From positions 1 through 22,710 of the forward strand of contig DATJMJ010000048.1 in assembly GCA_035508795.1 (NCBI GenBank): a DNA stretch of 22,710 nt, written 5' to 3'. The stretch is from DATJMJ01 sp035508795 (lineage in GTDB: Bacteria > Actinomycetota > Acidimicrobiia > Acidimicrobiales > Palsa-688). Positions 1 to 7,673 of the stretch are shown here, in pieces. Each line of letters begins with the position of its first letter. Within the stretch, counting starts at the first letter, position 1. A program made the position numbers and the translations under genes. The notes beneath the pieces are model-generated. The model was given only the letters and a program-made list of their open reading frames with translations. It made no database searches and was not told the DNA's origin.

Positions 1-613
1 AACGCACTTGCCGTTGCTTGCACCTCGCCCTAGGGCTCACCAGCTCGTTTTTCCAAGCTGGCCCGAGGCTCTCCAGCGACCCGGCCCGACAGTGCACCCG
101 TTCAAGGAGAACGAGGAAAAGTCCCCCAAGGGCGGGAAGGACCCTGGCGAAACGCCGGGAGGGCTGCTGGCCGTGGGCAGCGAGCCCGGCTCGGGCGTGA
201 CCGAAACACTAACGACGGGGCCTGTGTACTGGTACGCAGGTGCCTTCAGCTCGCTGGCGGCGGCAGGGTAGGTCTCGTCCTCGGAAAGCACAGGCCCGCG
301 GCACGACCACTGGGAGGACAGTACTAGCGCCTCCACTCCCTCAGCTACGGCCCTTGCCCGGGCGCCAACCCATGCCAGCGTGCCGGGTGGGAGGACGGGC
401 GCGCTAACTGAGGCACAGAAGCCCCATATGGGGCAACCCGTCCACAACTTCCAGGCCCGGCGACCGCTCAAGCGAGCCTCCCTAGGTACTCCGAACACCA
501 ACCTAGCGAACGGCACATGGCAGGGCAAAGGTGCCTCTGGGCCCGGCAACTATGTCCACACCCTCCAGATGGCAGAGGTGTTGGCTTACGTAGTGAAACC
601 TGCACCCGGCGTT
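1..613. other. No recognisable gene
   Basis: I see no convincing gene here. Open frames exist on both strands (for example minus 37-549 and plus 8-271), but their translations show no known domain, no good ribosome binding site and no family resemblance. They look like the chance open frames expected at this GC content. The stretch may be decayed sequence left of the IS-like terminus at 614-641. Confidence 0.5.
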
Positions 614-641
614 AGGGGTCAGAATTGGACCGGCGTTGACA
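614..641. mobile_element. IS21-like terminal sequence (solo remnant)
   Basis: The bases read AGGGGTCAGAATTGGACC followed by GGCGTTGACA. Read on the minus strand this begins TGTCAACGCCGG and continues to GACCCCT. IS21-family elements often have TGT...ACA termini of this general form (from memory, not searched). No istA or istB coding remains can be seen beside it and no partner terminus was found in the window, so at most it is a solo end. The open frame with its ATG at 655 begins right after it, which would fit an insertion or excision scar. Confidence 0.4.
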
Positions 642-654
642 AAAGCGCCTCCGC

Positions 655-976
655 ATGATCGGTCGGCTGACGCTCCCTTCGCGCCGGGCGGATCGACGAT
701 ACGCCACGCTGCTGCAGGCAGAAGGGCTAGCACGGCAACGCCTCGCCCACCATCCCAACGACCGCTACACCTACCATGTACTCGGCGATGACGCAACCAT
801 TGAGGAAATGAAGACTGCGGAGGCCAATATTCCCGATCCGGAATTCGCCCGGGATCGCCGCAAGTTTGAAGCAGCGCGGAGACGGTTAGCAGCACAAGCT
901 TCAGCGGACCGTCGAAGTCCGGACGAGGAGCCAACAAGCGATGACACCGACCTAATCCACCACAACGAAGTGTGGC
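655..976 (+). pseudogene. Uncharacterised truncated reading frame before the PRC remnant
   Basis: From the ATG at 655 this frame encodes an Arg/Ala-rich, helix-prone sequence (residues around RQRLAHHPNDRYTYHVLG, then EFARDRRKFEAARRRL). It faintly suggests a tetratricopeptide-type helical protein, but I cannot assign a family. It begins about 14 bases after an IS-like terminus with no ribosome binding site. Its last residues (NEVW, 964-975) read into the PRC-barrel remnant that continues one frame over. It may be the degraded front of a fused or rearranged gene, or not coding at all. Confidence 0.3.
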
Positions 977-1213
977 ACGGTCAAGGAAGGCTTTATCGGC
1001 CGTCACCTAACCTTTGTGCCATTGGGCGGCCTCCATATCGGCCCGGACGACCTGCAGGTCGTAGTGACCAAGGAGCAGGTCCAGTCGGCGCCGAACATCG
1101 AGATGCACGGCGAAGAGCTATCGCAAGCGGACGAGTCAACGCTTTATCACCACTTCGAGCTGAACTACACGCCGCCCAATACCCAAAGCGGCCGTCGTCT
1201 CGCCCGTAGGTAA
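962..1213 (+). pseudogene. PRC-barrel domain protein, C-terminal remnant
   Basis: In the frame ending at TAA 1211-1213 the translation gives TVKEGFIGRHLTFVPLGG, then a DDLQVVVTKEQV segment, APNIEMHGEELSQADE and STLYHHFEL. This is the usual C-terminal half of actinobacterial PRC-barrel stress proteins: a glycine-containing turn, FVPL, a K(E/D)QV..AP segment, and a closing acidic, Tyr/His-rich helix. A TAA at 953-955 closes the frame upstream and there is no proper start or N-terminal GxxVG half. Removing one C near 976 would join upstream NEVW to TVKEG, so a single-base frameshift is likely. The end lies only 4 bp from the convergent GH130 gene. The domain call is fairly secure; decay rather than sequencing error is inferred. 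Confidence 0.6.
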
Positions 1214-1217
1214 AAGC

Positions 1218-2729
1218 TCAATCGGGCCGCCCTGGCGCAATGCCGGTGGAGGAAGTCAGCGCGTCGAGCAGTTCGGTCATATCGACCTGAGCGAAGCCGA
1301 CGGCTCTGTCGGAAAAACCGTACGGCAGCACCAGTGCCTGGCCGTGGATGAGAGCCCCGCACGAATAGACGACATTTGGGACATAGCCCTCGCGCTCTTC
1401 CTCGTTGGGGGCTAACAACGGGTAGGGGAGCTTCCCGATAACGCGGCGGGGGTCGTCGAGGTCGAGGAGGACCGCACCGATCCCGTACGTGCGCATAGCC
1501 CCGACACCATGTGTCAAAACGAGCCAACCCTCAGGGGTTTCGACCGGTGAGCCGCAATTGCCCACCTGGACCAGTTCCCACGGTCGGCGGGCCAAGGACA
1601 ACGTGGTCGCCTCGGCCCATTCGTTCAGGTCGTCGGAGGTCGCGATGGCGAGGTTCTCCCGGTCCCAGCGCGATAGGGCCATGTACCGGCCCGCGATCTT
1701 CCTAGGGAACAACGCCATACCCTTGTTTGTGGCGTAGGGGCCGGACAGTTGGGTGACCTCGAAGGTGCGGAAGTCGGTTGTCTTCAGGAGTTGTGGGGCG
1801 ATGAGCACCTGGTCAAAGGCGGTATAGATGCCGAAGTAGGTGACGGTGCCGTCGTCGTCGACGAAACGGACGAAGCGGGCATCCTCCATGCCGCCAGCCT
1901 CCGTCGGGCCGCGGGGCCAGAGCACGCGCTCGGCAATCTCCGTCCCAGGGGGGAACTTGACGGTGTAGTTGTTAGCCGCCACCCAGCGGATACCGAGGAG
2001 AGCTTCCCTTACGGCCTCCCTGGAGCGGAGGTCAGGGTGCAGAGCCTCCATGGCCGAGTCGAGCTCTGCCGGCCCGAAGACGGGCTCGAGGCAGTCCAAC
2101 ACTTGAGCGGCTGCGTTGTTGTCGCACCCTCGTTCCGCCAACTTGGCGTGGAAAAGGCGCCGGCTGTAAGGGCCGGGCGAATGCTCGCCGCACTCGAGGA
2201 ACTTCCCCGAAGCATCGAGATGAACTGCCCCGGCCGCATCCACGGTGCCCGTGCGGAACTCGATGGACGAGATGTGGCCCTCGCCGACCGCCCGCAGGCT
2301 CATCACGTAACGGGTTTCACCCGGGGCCAGGCGGCTCTGGTCGGGGTGGGCGACGATGGACGGGTTGAAAAGGGCGGCACCTTCGAGCGAAACCTCGCGG
2401 GTAAAATATGCACCAATAAGCAGTGCCTTTTCATCCGGGACATCATCGACCGGCCCAATACGCTGAGCGGCCACGCGAAAATGTTCTGACCATGTGGCCT
2501 CGAGGTCGCGGTGGCGATGGGAAAACCGCCGCCTGACCTCGGCGAGCGTGGCGTTGACTTCGGCGTCGTCCATGCTGAGGATGCGTTCGGCCACCGATTT
2601 GGCGCGGGAGTCGCCGCCGTGCATCTCCTCGCCGGGGACGAAAAGGGCCGTAATGACCCGCCCGGCGTCTGCTCGAAGCCGGAGCGTGCCCCGTGACACG
2701 ATGTTTTGGACTTGCTCCGTGCTCCTCAA
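1218..2729 (-). CDS. GH130-family glycosidase/phosphorylase (COG2152-like)
   Basis: GH130 enzymes mostly phosphorolyse beta-mannosides to mannose 1-phosphate; some members hydrolyse. The five-bladed propeller core is visible from about residue 120 on: an FNPS motif near 121-124, the GGMEDARF motif near 279-286 whose Asp is the expected general acid, then YTAFD, NKGMALFP, GNCGSP, and HGVGAMRTYGIGAVLLDLDD. A helical N-terminal extension of about 110 residues (VERILSMDDAEVNATL and after) is typical of the roughly 490-aa subgroup. The chosen TTG start at 2729 overlaps the TGA of the upstream gene (TTGA), the same coupling seen one gene earlier. A GTG at 2699 is the main alternative (493 aa). It is the last gene of a three-gene operon with a GT4 and a six-hairpin protein. 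Substrate unknown; a mannose-containing glycan or compatible solute is a guess. Confidence 0.85.
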   Translation of the reverse strand: MRSTEQVQNIVSRGTLRLRADAGRVITALFVPGEEMHGGDSRAKSVAERILSMDDAEVNATLAEVRRRFSHRHRDLEATWSEHFRVAAQRIGPVDDVPDEKALLIGAYFTREVSLEGAALFNPSIVAHPDQSRLAPGETRYVMSLRAVGEGHISSIEFRTGTVDAAGAVHLDASGKFLECGEHSPGPYSRRLFHAKLAERGCDNNAAAQVLDCLEPVFGPAELDSAMEALHPDLRSREAVREALLGIRWVAANNYTVKFPPGTEIAERVLWPRGPTEAGGMEDARFVRFVDDDGTVTYFGIYTAFDQVLIAPQLLKTTDFRTFEVTQLSGPYATNKGMALFPRKIAGRYMALSRWDRENLAIATSDDLNEWAEATTLSLARRPWELVQVGNCGSPVETPEGWLVLTHGVGAMRTYGIGAVLLDLDDPRRVIGKLPYPLLAPNEEEREGYVPNVVYSCGALIHGQALVLPYGFSDRAVGFAQVDMTELLDALTSSTGIAPGRPD

Positions 2730-3748
2730 TGGACGGGCTCGGTCAAACGGCGGCCATGTTGCAACGTCGAGATCAATGCCAGAGTGGACTCCGCCCCTTG
2801 GTTGAGGTTTGGCCCATCGGCACTCAGCCCGTCGTACCCCCCTCCAGTGATCGGGTCCCACATCGGGGCCCCCGCGTCGTTGTTGCCCAGGAACCAGCCC
2901 ACGGCACTTTCGACTCCGCTCATCCAGCGGTCACCGGGCATGAGAGCTGCGGCGCGAGCGCAGGCGTCCGCCAGGGTCGCGACCTCGATCGGCTGCTGGT
3001 CGAAGGCGGGCCGCGGGTCCCCTGGGCCGCTCCCGCCCACGGGCGTCACCGAGAGGTGCCCGTCGTTCGTCTCGTGGTCCAGAAGCCAGGCCAACAGAGC
3101 CGCCCCCTTGTCGACGAGGTTTGGGCGGCCCAGCGCGGCGCCGGCCGCCATCATTGAATCGGGCAGCACCGCGTTGGCGTACCGGAGACGGGGTTCGGGC
3201 CACGGCCACGAGCCGCCGCAGGTGTCGTCGCCGTCGCCTACCACTTCGGCGGCGGCGCTGAGAAGGTCAAGCGCGGCCTGGCTGCCGGGACGGGCAACTA
3301 GGACCTCGTGCGCGCCCAGGGCTGCGAACGCCATGGCCCGGGGCCACGGCGAACGCTGCCGGGCGCCGCGCTCGAAGTGGGCGAGGGCGACTTGGCGTAC
3401 CAACTCGTCTGGGCTACGGACGGCGGCGGTGCCTAAACCCCAGAGGCTTCGGCCCCAGCAGTCCTCGACGCTGTAAGTGCCAAGCCAATGCCCAGCGCAG
3501 TCCCGCCGGCTCAAGCACGCGCCTCCCGCGCCCTGAGCTCTCACCAGAAATCGGAGCGCTTTACGAGCGAGGTCTCTGACCAGCTCGCTGGGCTCGGGCT
3601 CGCGGGCCGCCACGACCAGGACCCGGGCCATGTCGTCGGTGCAATAGCCGTGCTCCCGGCGAGGACTGGCGCGGTCGGCGTGCTCGAACGTACCCCACTC
3701 GTCCGTCATCCGTTGCAGGTGCGCAAAGCTGGGCTGGGGGGAGGTCAA
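2726..3748 (-). CDS. Six-hairpin-glycosidase-like protein (glycosyltransferase-associated)
   Basis: About 340 residues. The N-terminal segment (FAHLQRMTDEWGTFEHAD, then HGYCTDDMARVL) and repeated helical stretches with GYCTDDMAR, SVEDCWGRSLWGLG, PDSMMAAGAALGR and GGGYDGL fit the alpha/alpha toroid (six-hairpin glycosidase) fold. Database entries of this type, often labelled glycosyltransferase, sit beside GT4 and GH130 genes (from memory). The start is a TTG overlapping the upstream GT4 stop as TTGA, which agrees with the conserved region beginning just after; an ATG at 3820 would overlap the upstream gene by 76 bases. No signal peptide is visible, so it is probably cytoplasmic. It may trim or rearrange the glycan made by the neighbouring transferase. 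The specific activity is unknown. Confidence 0.75.
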   Translation of the reverse strand: MTSPQPSFAHLQRMTDEWGTFEHADRASPRREHGYCTDDMARVLVVAAREPEPSELVRDLARKALRFLVRAQGAGGACLSRRDCAGHWLGTYSVEDCWGRSLWGLGTAAVRSPDELVRQVALAHFERGARQRSPWPRAMAFAALGAHEVLVARPGSQAALDLLSAAAEVVGDGDDTCGGSWPWPEPRLRYANAVLPDSMMAAGAALGRPNLVDKGAALLAWLLDHETNDGHLSVTPVGGSGPGDPRPAFDQQPIEVATLADACARAAALMPGDRWMSGVESAVGWFLGNNDAGAPMWDPITGGGYDGLSADGPNLNQGAESTLALISTLQHGRRLTEPVH

Positions 3749-4914
3749 CCTGGCAAAGCCTTGGAGCGGAGCAGGATCCGGTCGGCCAAGCGGGCGTACT
3801 GGTTGGCTACCGAGCGCCAACTGAACGCGGGGCCGAGACGGGCCGCTTCGCGCTCCATCGACCCGGCGAGACCAGGCTCGGTAAGTACCCGACGCAACGC
3901 CGTGCTGAGAGCGGTGGCATCCCCATGGGGGACGACGAGCCCGGCCCCGCTGGCCAGCAGCTCAACGGCGTGAGGGAACGCCGTCGCCACCACGGGCCTG
4001 CCTGCCGCGAGGGCGTCGACAAGCACACCCGAAGTGACTTGGTCGCGCGAGTCGTACGGCAGGACGACGACCGAAGCGTCCTGGATCAGGTGTGTCAGCG
4101 AGCGCACGTCGCGATAAGCGGAGTCGAAGGTCACCGACGGGACGACCCCCTCGGCCGAGGCCCGTGCCACCAGCATGTCCCGATATGCTTCGCCCTGGGA
4201 GGAAACGACCTTGGGGTGCGTGCGGCCGGCGACGACGTACCGCGGCCGGGGCGAGAGGTCTTTCAACTGCGCCATGGCGTCGATGGCCCACTCGATGCCC
4301 TTTCCCGGGCCCAGCAGGCCCCAGCTCAGCAACATCGGGCGACCAGAGCGGGACGGGCGATAGTCCCGGTCAGGGCTAGCCGCTCCATGGTGCACAGCAG
4401 CCACTTTCGAGGGGTCAACGTCGAAGCGGCTGCACAGCCGCCGGCGCGCCGTCTGAGCCATGACTACCACCGCGCTGGCCTCGGCGGCGATTTCTTCCAG
4501 CACCTGTCTTTGGTGGTCGGTCGGTTCGACCAGCACGGTGTGGGCTACGACGATGGACGGGACCGTGAGCCCACGCAGTACCTCGAGCACCTCGTCGCCG
4601 TCGGCGCCACCGTACAAGCCGTAGTCATGCTGCACGATGGCAACGTCGCAGCTGTTCAAGGTCGCCCCTGCCTCCGCCAATGAGGCGGGTACACCGTTGT
4701 CCAGCTCGCCCAGTACCCTTGGGTCGGGCGACGTCGTCCCGTCCGCCACCCGCACGATACCCACAGCGGCACCGTTCATTTCCAGGCCCCTCGCTAGGGC
4801 AGCGCTGAAGGTGGCCAGCCCGCACGGCGTGGGAGGGTAGCTACTGAGTATGCCGTAGAGCCGTGCTCGCTGGCGCGCGGAAGCCGAGGTATAGGGCATT
4901 GCGACGACGGTCAC
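3745..4914 (-). CDS. GT4-family glycosyltransferase
   Basis: A GT-B fold retaining glycosyltransferase of about 389 residues. The N-terminal SSYPPTPCGLATFSAALARG segment is the acceptor-side glycine loop of this subgroup, HDYGLYGG follows, and the second Rossmann domain shows SWGLLGPGKGIEWAIDA, RPRYVVAGRTHP and SVVVLPYDSRDQVTSGVL...DALAAGRPVVAT. GTG 4914 is chosen as start because GAGGAG lies 8 bases before it; an upstream ATG at 4983 lacks support. It is the first gene of the operon with the six-hairpin and GH130 genes and diverges from a second GT4 gene at 5218. The donor is probably a nucleotide sugar such as GDP-mannose or UDP-glucose, but the sequence does not settle this. Confidence 0.88.
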   Translation of the reverse strand: MTVVAMPYTSASARQRARLYGILSSYPPTPCGLATFSAALARGLEMNGAAVGIVRVADGTTSPDPRVLGELDNGVPASLAEAGATLNSCDVAIVQHDYGLYGGADGDEVLEVLRGLTVPSIVVAHTVLVEPTDHQRQVLEEIAAEASAVVVMAQTARRRLCSRFDVDPSKVAAVHHGAASPDRDYRPSRSGRPMLLSWGLLGPGKGIEWAIDAMAQLKDLSPRPRYVVAGRTHPKVVSSQGEAYRDMLVARASAEGVVPSVTFDSAYRDVRSLTHLIQDASVVVLPYDSRDQVTSGVLVDALAAGRPVVATAFPHAVELLASGAGLVVPHGDATALSTALRRVLTEPGLAGSMEREAARLGPAFSWRSVANQYARLADRILLRSKALPG

Positions 4915-5217
4915 GTGCGGAACTCCTCGCTGTGGCTCGGTCGAGTCGAAACGAAAACGTGTGCCCGCCAGCACGCAGCCCAAGCCAGGGCTCTACCGAG
5001 GATCTGGCGCCATACTACCCGAGCACGCGGCATCGCCGATCGGGGTGGTGCGCGGTTGCCGCGCGATGCCTTCTGAGTGGGACAGTGGGACGATGGCTGC
5101 TGACCCGGGCGTGACGGCGTTGGAGGGCGGAAGGCCGATGTTGCTGCGGACCGAAGAGCTCGCCCATAGCACCGAGCGGGCTTGCGCCGCCTTCCCGGAC
5201 TGCGTCAAAGGCCCGGC
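4915..5217. promoter_or_regulatory. Divergent intergenic region between two GT4 genes
   Basis: The 303 bases between the divergent glycosyltransferase starts must hold both promoters. The only clear signals are the ribosome binding sites at each end: GAGGAG before GTG 4914 on the minus strand and AAAGG at 5207-5211 before ATG 5218. I found no convincing -35/-10 pair or operator palindrome. Short open frames across it look like chance. Confidence 0.4.
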
Positions 5218-6261
5218 ATGGTAAGGGTCGCCATGCTGGCGCCGATCGCCTGGCCCAGCCCTCCGCGCGGCTACGGGCCTTGGGAACAGGTCGTCGCCAC
5301 TCTCACTGACGCCCTCATCGAGCTCGGGGCCCATGTCACCCTGTACGCCACAGGTGACTCGGCGACGCGGGCCGAGCTCCGCTCGGTCGTCCCTCACGGT
5401 TACGAGGAGGACGACAGCTACGACGTCAAGGTGTACGAGGCCCTACACATCGCCCGCGTTTTTGAAGAGGCGGGCGAGCACGACCTGATCCACAACCACT
5501 TCGATTTCTTGCCCCTTGCTTGGAGCCGCTTTGTCGAGACGCCCCTGGTGACCACGATCCACGGTTTCTCCAGCGAGCGCGTCCTGCCTGCCTACAGGGC
5601 TTACGACGACCGGGCCTACTACGTCGCCATCAGCCACGCCGACCGCCACCCCGACCTCACCTATGCGGCTACCGTCTACCACGGCATCGACCTCGACGCG
5701 TTCGCATTTCGCGCCGACCCCGACCCCGACGGCCACTTGGTGTCTTTTGCCCGGATCCACCCGGACAAAGGCACTGCGGCGGCGATCGATATCGCCCGGG
5801 CTGCCGAACGGCCCATCCGCCTCGCCGGCATCATCCACGACCAGGACTACTTCAATACGGAGGTCAAACCTCGTCTCGGCGCAGACGCCGAGTACGTTGG
5901 CCCGGTTGAAGGGCCCGACCGTGCCCGGTTCCTGGGCAGCGCCGCCGCCCTCGTGCACCCGGTCGCCTTCGCAGAACCGTTCGGTCTGTCAGTCGTGGAA
6001 GCCTTCGCGTGCGGCACGCCGGTCGTCGCCTACCGGAAGGGCGCGCTCGTCGAGCTCGTTCGTCCCGGCGTCAACGGTTTCCTGGCCGGCGGGGCAGAAG
6101 AGGCGGTGTCCGCCCTCGGCATGATCGGCACCATTGACCGGGCCTCCTGCCGGCGCGACGCCGAGGAGCGCTTCTCGGCCCAGCGCATGGCCGCTGACTA
6201 CCTCGCCGTCTACCAGAGCATCCTCGGCGTTGCTCTGCCGGGCACCGGCCGGCACAGATAG
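5218..6261 (+). CDS. GT4-family glycosyltransferase
   Basis: A 347-residue GT-B transferase. It opens with VRVAMLAPIAWPSPPRGYGPWEQ, the usual N-terminal strand and glycine loop of GT4 enzymes, then DLIHNHFDF, VTTIHGF and VYHGIDLDAF. The C-terminal domain has SFARIHPDKG and the retaining-transferase EX7E motif (E253 to E261, in AEPFGLSVVEAF), followed by CGTPVVAYRKGALVELV. ATG 5218 is chosen because AAAGG lies 6 bases upstream; the ATG at 5182 is less well placed. It diverges from the GT4/six-hairpin/GH130 operon and probably works in the same glycan pathway. No membrane segments. Donor and acceptor are unknown. Confidence 0.9.
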   Translation: MVRVAMLAPIAWPSPPRGYGPWEQVVATLTDALIELGAHVTLYATGDSATRAELRSVVPHGYEEDDSYDVKVYEALHIARVFEEAGEHDLIHNHFDFLPLAWSRFVETPLVTTIHGFSSERVLPAYRAYDDRAYYVAISHADRHPDLTYAATVYHGIDLDAFAFRADPDPDGHLVSFARIHPDKGTAAAIDIARAAERPIRLAGIIHDQDYFNTEVKPRLGADAEYVGPVEGPDRARFLGSAAALVHPVAFAEPFGLSVVEAFACGTPVVAYRKGALVELVRPGVNGFLAGGAEEAVSALGMIGTIDRASCRRDAEERFSAQRMAADYLAVYQSILGVALPGTGRHR

Positions 6262-6263
6262 GA

Positions 6264-6292
6264 CGACCGTTAGCTCTTCACGCTCACGGTCG
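6264..6292 (+). terminator. Possible hairpin after the GT4 gene
   Basis: Two perfect 7-base arms (CGACCGT at 6264-6270 and ACGGTCG at 6286-6292) enclose a 15-base loop just after the stop of the GT4 gene. There is no T-run, so it is a weak terminator candidate. Confidence 0.3.
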
Positions 6293-6329
6293 GTTGTTCG
6301 GACCGCTCGATTTACCGAAGGAAATCCAG

Positions 6330-6410
6330 ATGACGAGTGCCGGGACCGCCGTGGCCGGCACCGTGAATGTGTTCCGTGTCAAAAAACCCAGAAAACACAA
6401 GACATTTTGA
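6330..6410 (+). CDS. Candidate 26-aa basic peptide
   Basis: An ATG at 6330 with a good GAAGGAAA ribosome binding site starts a 26-residue frame ending in a strongly basic tail, VNVFRVKKPRKHKTF. It lies about 220 bases before the cold-shock gene. I do not recognise the family. The basic, Lys/Arg/His-rich end resembles small ribosome-associated or nucleic-acid-binding peptides, or it could be a leader peptide. The ribosome binding site and the compositional break from the surrounding sequence are the only support. Confidence 0.35.
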   Translation: MTSAGTAVAGTVNVFRVKKPRKHKTF

Positions 6411-6582
6411 GCGGCGCCAGCGAGTTGGCCCGCCGGGCCCGCGTGGCCGGGCTCCTGGACCGGCGACCGGGCTACCGAGCGGGCCGGCCCTGTTGGCTTC
6501 TCAGCGCCGCGTAGCGCTCGCGAAGCGGCTAAGATCTCAGCTTGAGCAGGTTGGCGCGTAAGCGCACGCCGACCTCCGGCCG

Positions 6583-6611
6583 TTGTCCACGATGGATCCT
6601 TCGGCGATAAT
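6583..6611 (+). promoter_or_regulatory. Candidate promoter of the cold-shock gene
   Basis: TTGTCC (6583-6588) and GATAAT (6606-6611) are separated by 17 bases and fit a housekeeping-type promoter. It would give a very short leader before ATG 6632, unlike the long leaders of E. coli cspA. Confidence 0.45.
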
Positions 6612-6631
6612 TGCGCACGAAAGGAAGTCCA

Positions 6632-6835
6632 ATGGCTAGAGGGACAGTGAAATGGTTCAGCTCCGAAAAGGGTTTCGGCTTCATCAGCCAAGGTGACGGC
6701 GGCTCGGACGTTTTCGTCCATCACTCGGCGATCGAGGGCTCGGGGTACCGTAACCTCGAAGAGGGCCAGCAAGTCGAGTTCGAGACCACCCAGGGGCCCA
6801 AGGGGTTGCAAGCGAGCGCGGTACGGCCTGTCTAG
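6632..6835 (+). CDS. Cold-shock protein (CspA family)
   Basis: A 67-residue single cold-shock domain, the normal family length. Both RNA-binding motifs are clear: RNP1 as KGFGFI after GTVKWFSSE, and RNP2 as VFVHHSAI. The domain binds single-stranded RNA or DNA as a five-stranded barrel and acts as an RNA chaperone. ATG 6632 is chosen over the in-frame ATG at 6611 because AAAGGAAG lies just upstream and all family members begin with a short Met-Xaa-GTVKWF start. It stands alone, with its own candidate promoter. Confidence 0.95.
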   Translation: MARGTVKWFSSEKGFGFISQGDGGSDVFVHHSAIEGSGYRNLEEGQQVEFETTQGPKGLQASAVRPV

Positions 6836-6911
6836 GCACGGTAAGCCCTGTCCTTCGGCGTCGAGCGACGCCTCGAGACGCGCGTGAACGGATGAGCCAT
6901 TCGAGCGGCAT

Positions 6912-7169
6912 GTGAGCATGGGCATGCCGCAGCAACCCCCCGTCACCGTTGCCGGCCGGAGAGGGCACAACAGTGCCGTAGCGGGGATAAATCGCCTTTG
7001 CCAACGCGTGATTGGCATCGGGGAAGGTCGTGGTCAATGCCCGCTCGAAGCCACCTGGATGGGCACGCTCCATGTTGGCCGGGACCTCTATGTCGTGGAG
7101 TCCTGCGATCGGCACCGCTCCGGTCTCATCGACGCCGAGCCGCTCGACGGCAACTGGGAACGGCGCTGA
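6912..7169 (+). CDS. Hypothetical small protein (tentative)
   Basis: The last 45 codons (QCPLEATWMGTLHVGRDLY and VESCDRHRSGL, ending NWERR) show the codon pattern of a real high-GC gene: third positions about 80% G/C, first about 74%, second about 43% by hand count. The Cys and Cys-Xaa2-His spacing might bind a metal. The first part of the frame is less gene-like, so the start is uncertain; GTG 7008 is an alternative. No good ribosome binding site is seen. The opposite strand is also open here but its base pattern fits less well. Family not recognised. Confidence 0.35.
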   Translation: MSMGMPQQPPVTVAGRRGHNSAVAGINRLCQRVIGIGEGRGQCPLEATWMGTLHVGRDLYVVESCDRHRSGLIDAEPLDGNWERR

Positions 7170-7427
7170 CCCAGGCCTAATTGCCCTCCCCGCCACCGGG
7201 CGTGTAAGCGAGGGACGCGTGTAACATGCAATAGCCGACCACTCCGGTCGTGTGCGCAAGACCCGGTCCCCGTGGAGCGCCCGGGGCTCGCCCCGGCAAC
7301 CGTTCACCGGCGTTTCGCTGGTCGGGCCCGGACCATCGTCAAGTGAGGAAGGTCGGTCGCGTTGTGACGAGGTCGCTCGGGAGCCGTCGCGTAGAGTTGC
7401 GGACATCGTGATGACATAGGAGGTACA
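7170..7427. other. Spacer without a recognised gene
   Basis: I see no supported gene here. Near its end it holds the AGGAGG ribosome binding site of the next small gene. A short direct repeat, CGTGTAA, occurs at 7201-7207 and 7218-7224; its meaning is unknown. Confidence 0.4.
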
Positions 7428-7673
7428 TTGGCCGGCCTCATCAACGGACTCGACTCGGACGCGCTTTCGCTTCTTGCGTCTCACTACTTGGGCAACGATG
7501 GCGCATCCACTGTCGATTCCGCACAGGTAAAAACGGGGGACCTGCCTCCGGGGAAGACTGACTCTCAGATCGCCCAGGTTTATGCGACCTTGGCTCTTGT
7601 CGGGGCTGTCCGCGAGCTGACGGATCAACTGAAGGATCCCGGGCCCTCGCGTTCCAGCCGTTCAGCCTCATAA
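7428..7673 (+). CDS. Hypothetical 81-aa protein
   Basis: A TTG start at 7428 is preceded by a very strong AGGAGG ribosome binding site at about 6 bases. The protein is mildly acidic and helical (GLDSDALSLLASHYLGNDGA, then a KTGDLPPGKTDSQIAQVY segment and an LALVGAVRELTDQL helix) with a Ser/Arg-rich end. No signal peptide or membrane segment. The family is not recognised. The gene stands alone between the cold-shock region and the convergent sugar transporter operon. A start this well marked on an unusual codon makes it likely to be real. Confidence 0.6.
   Translation: MAGLINGLDSDALSLLASHYLGNDGASTVDSAQVKTGDLPPGKTDSQIAQVYATLALVGAVRELTDQLKDPGPSRSSRSAS

Noticed and set aside
4961..5224. Plus-strand 87-codon frame in the GT4 divergent region
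   Set aside because: No homology that I recognise and no ribosome binding site; it overlaps the promoter region and the start of the GT4 gene.
6684..7628. Minus-strand 314-codon frame
   Set aside because: Runs antisense through the cold-shock gene and the 7428 gene; no family match, and the base pattern fits the plus strand better at 7030-7169.
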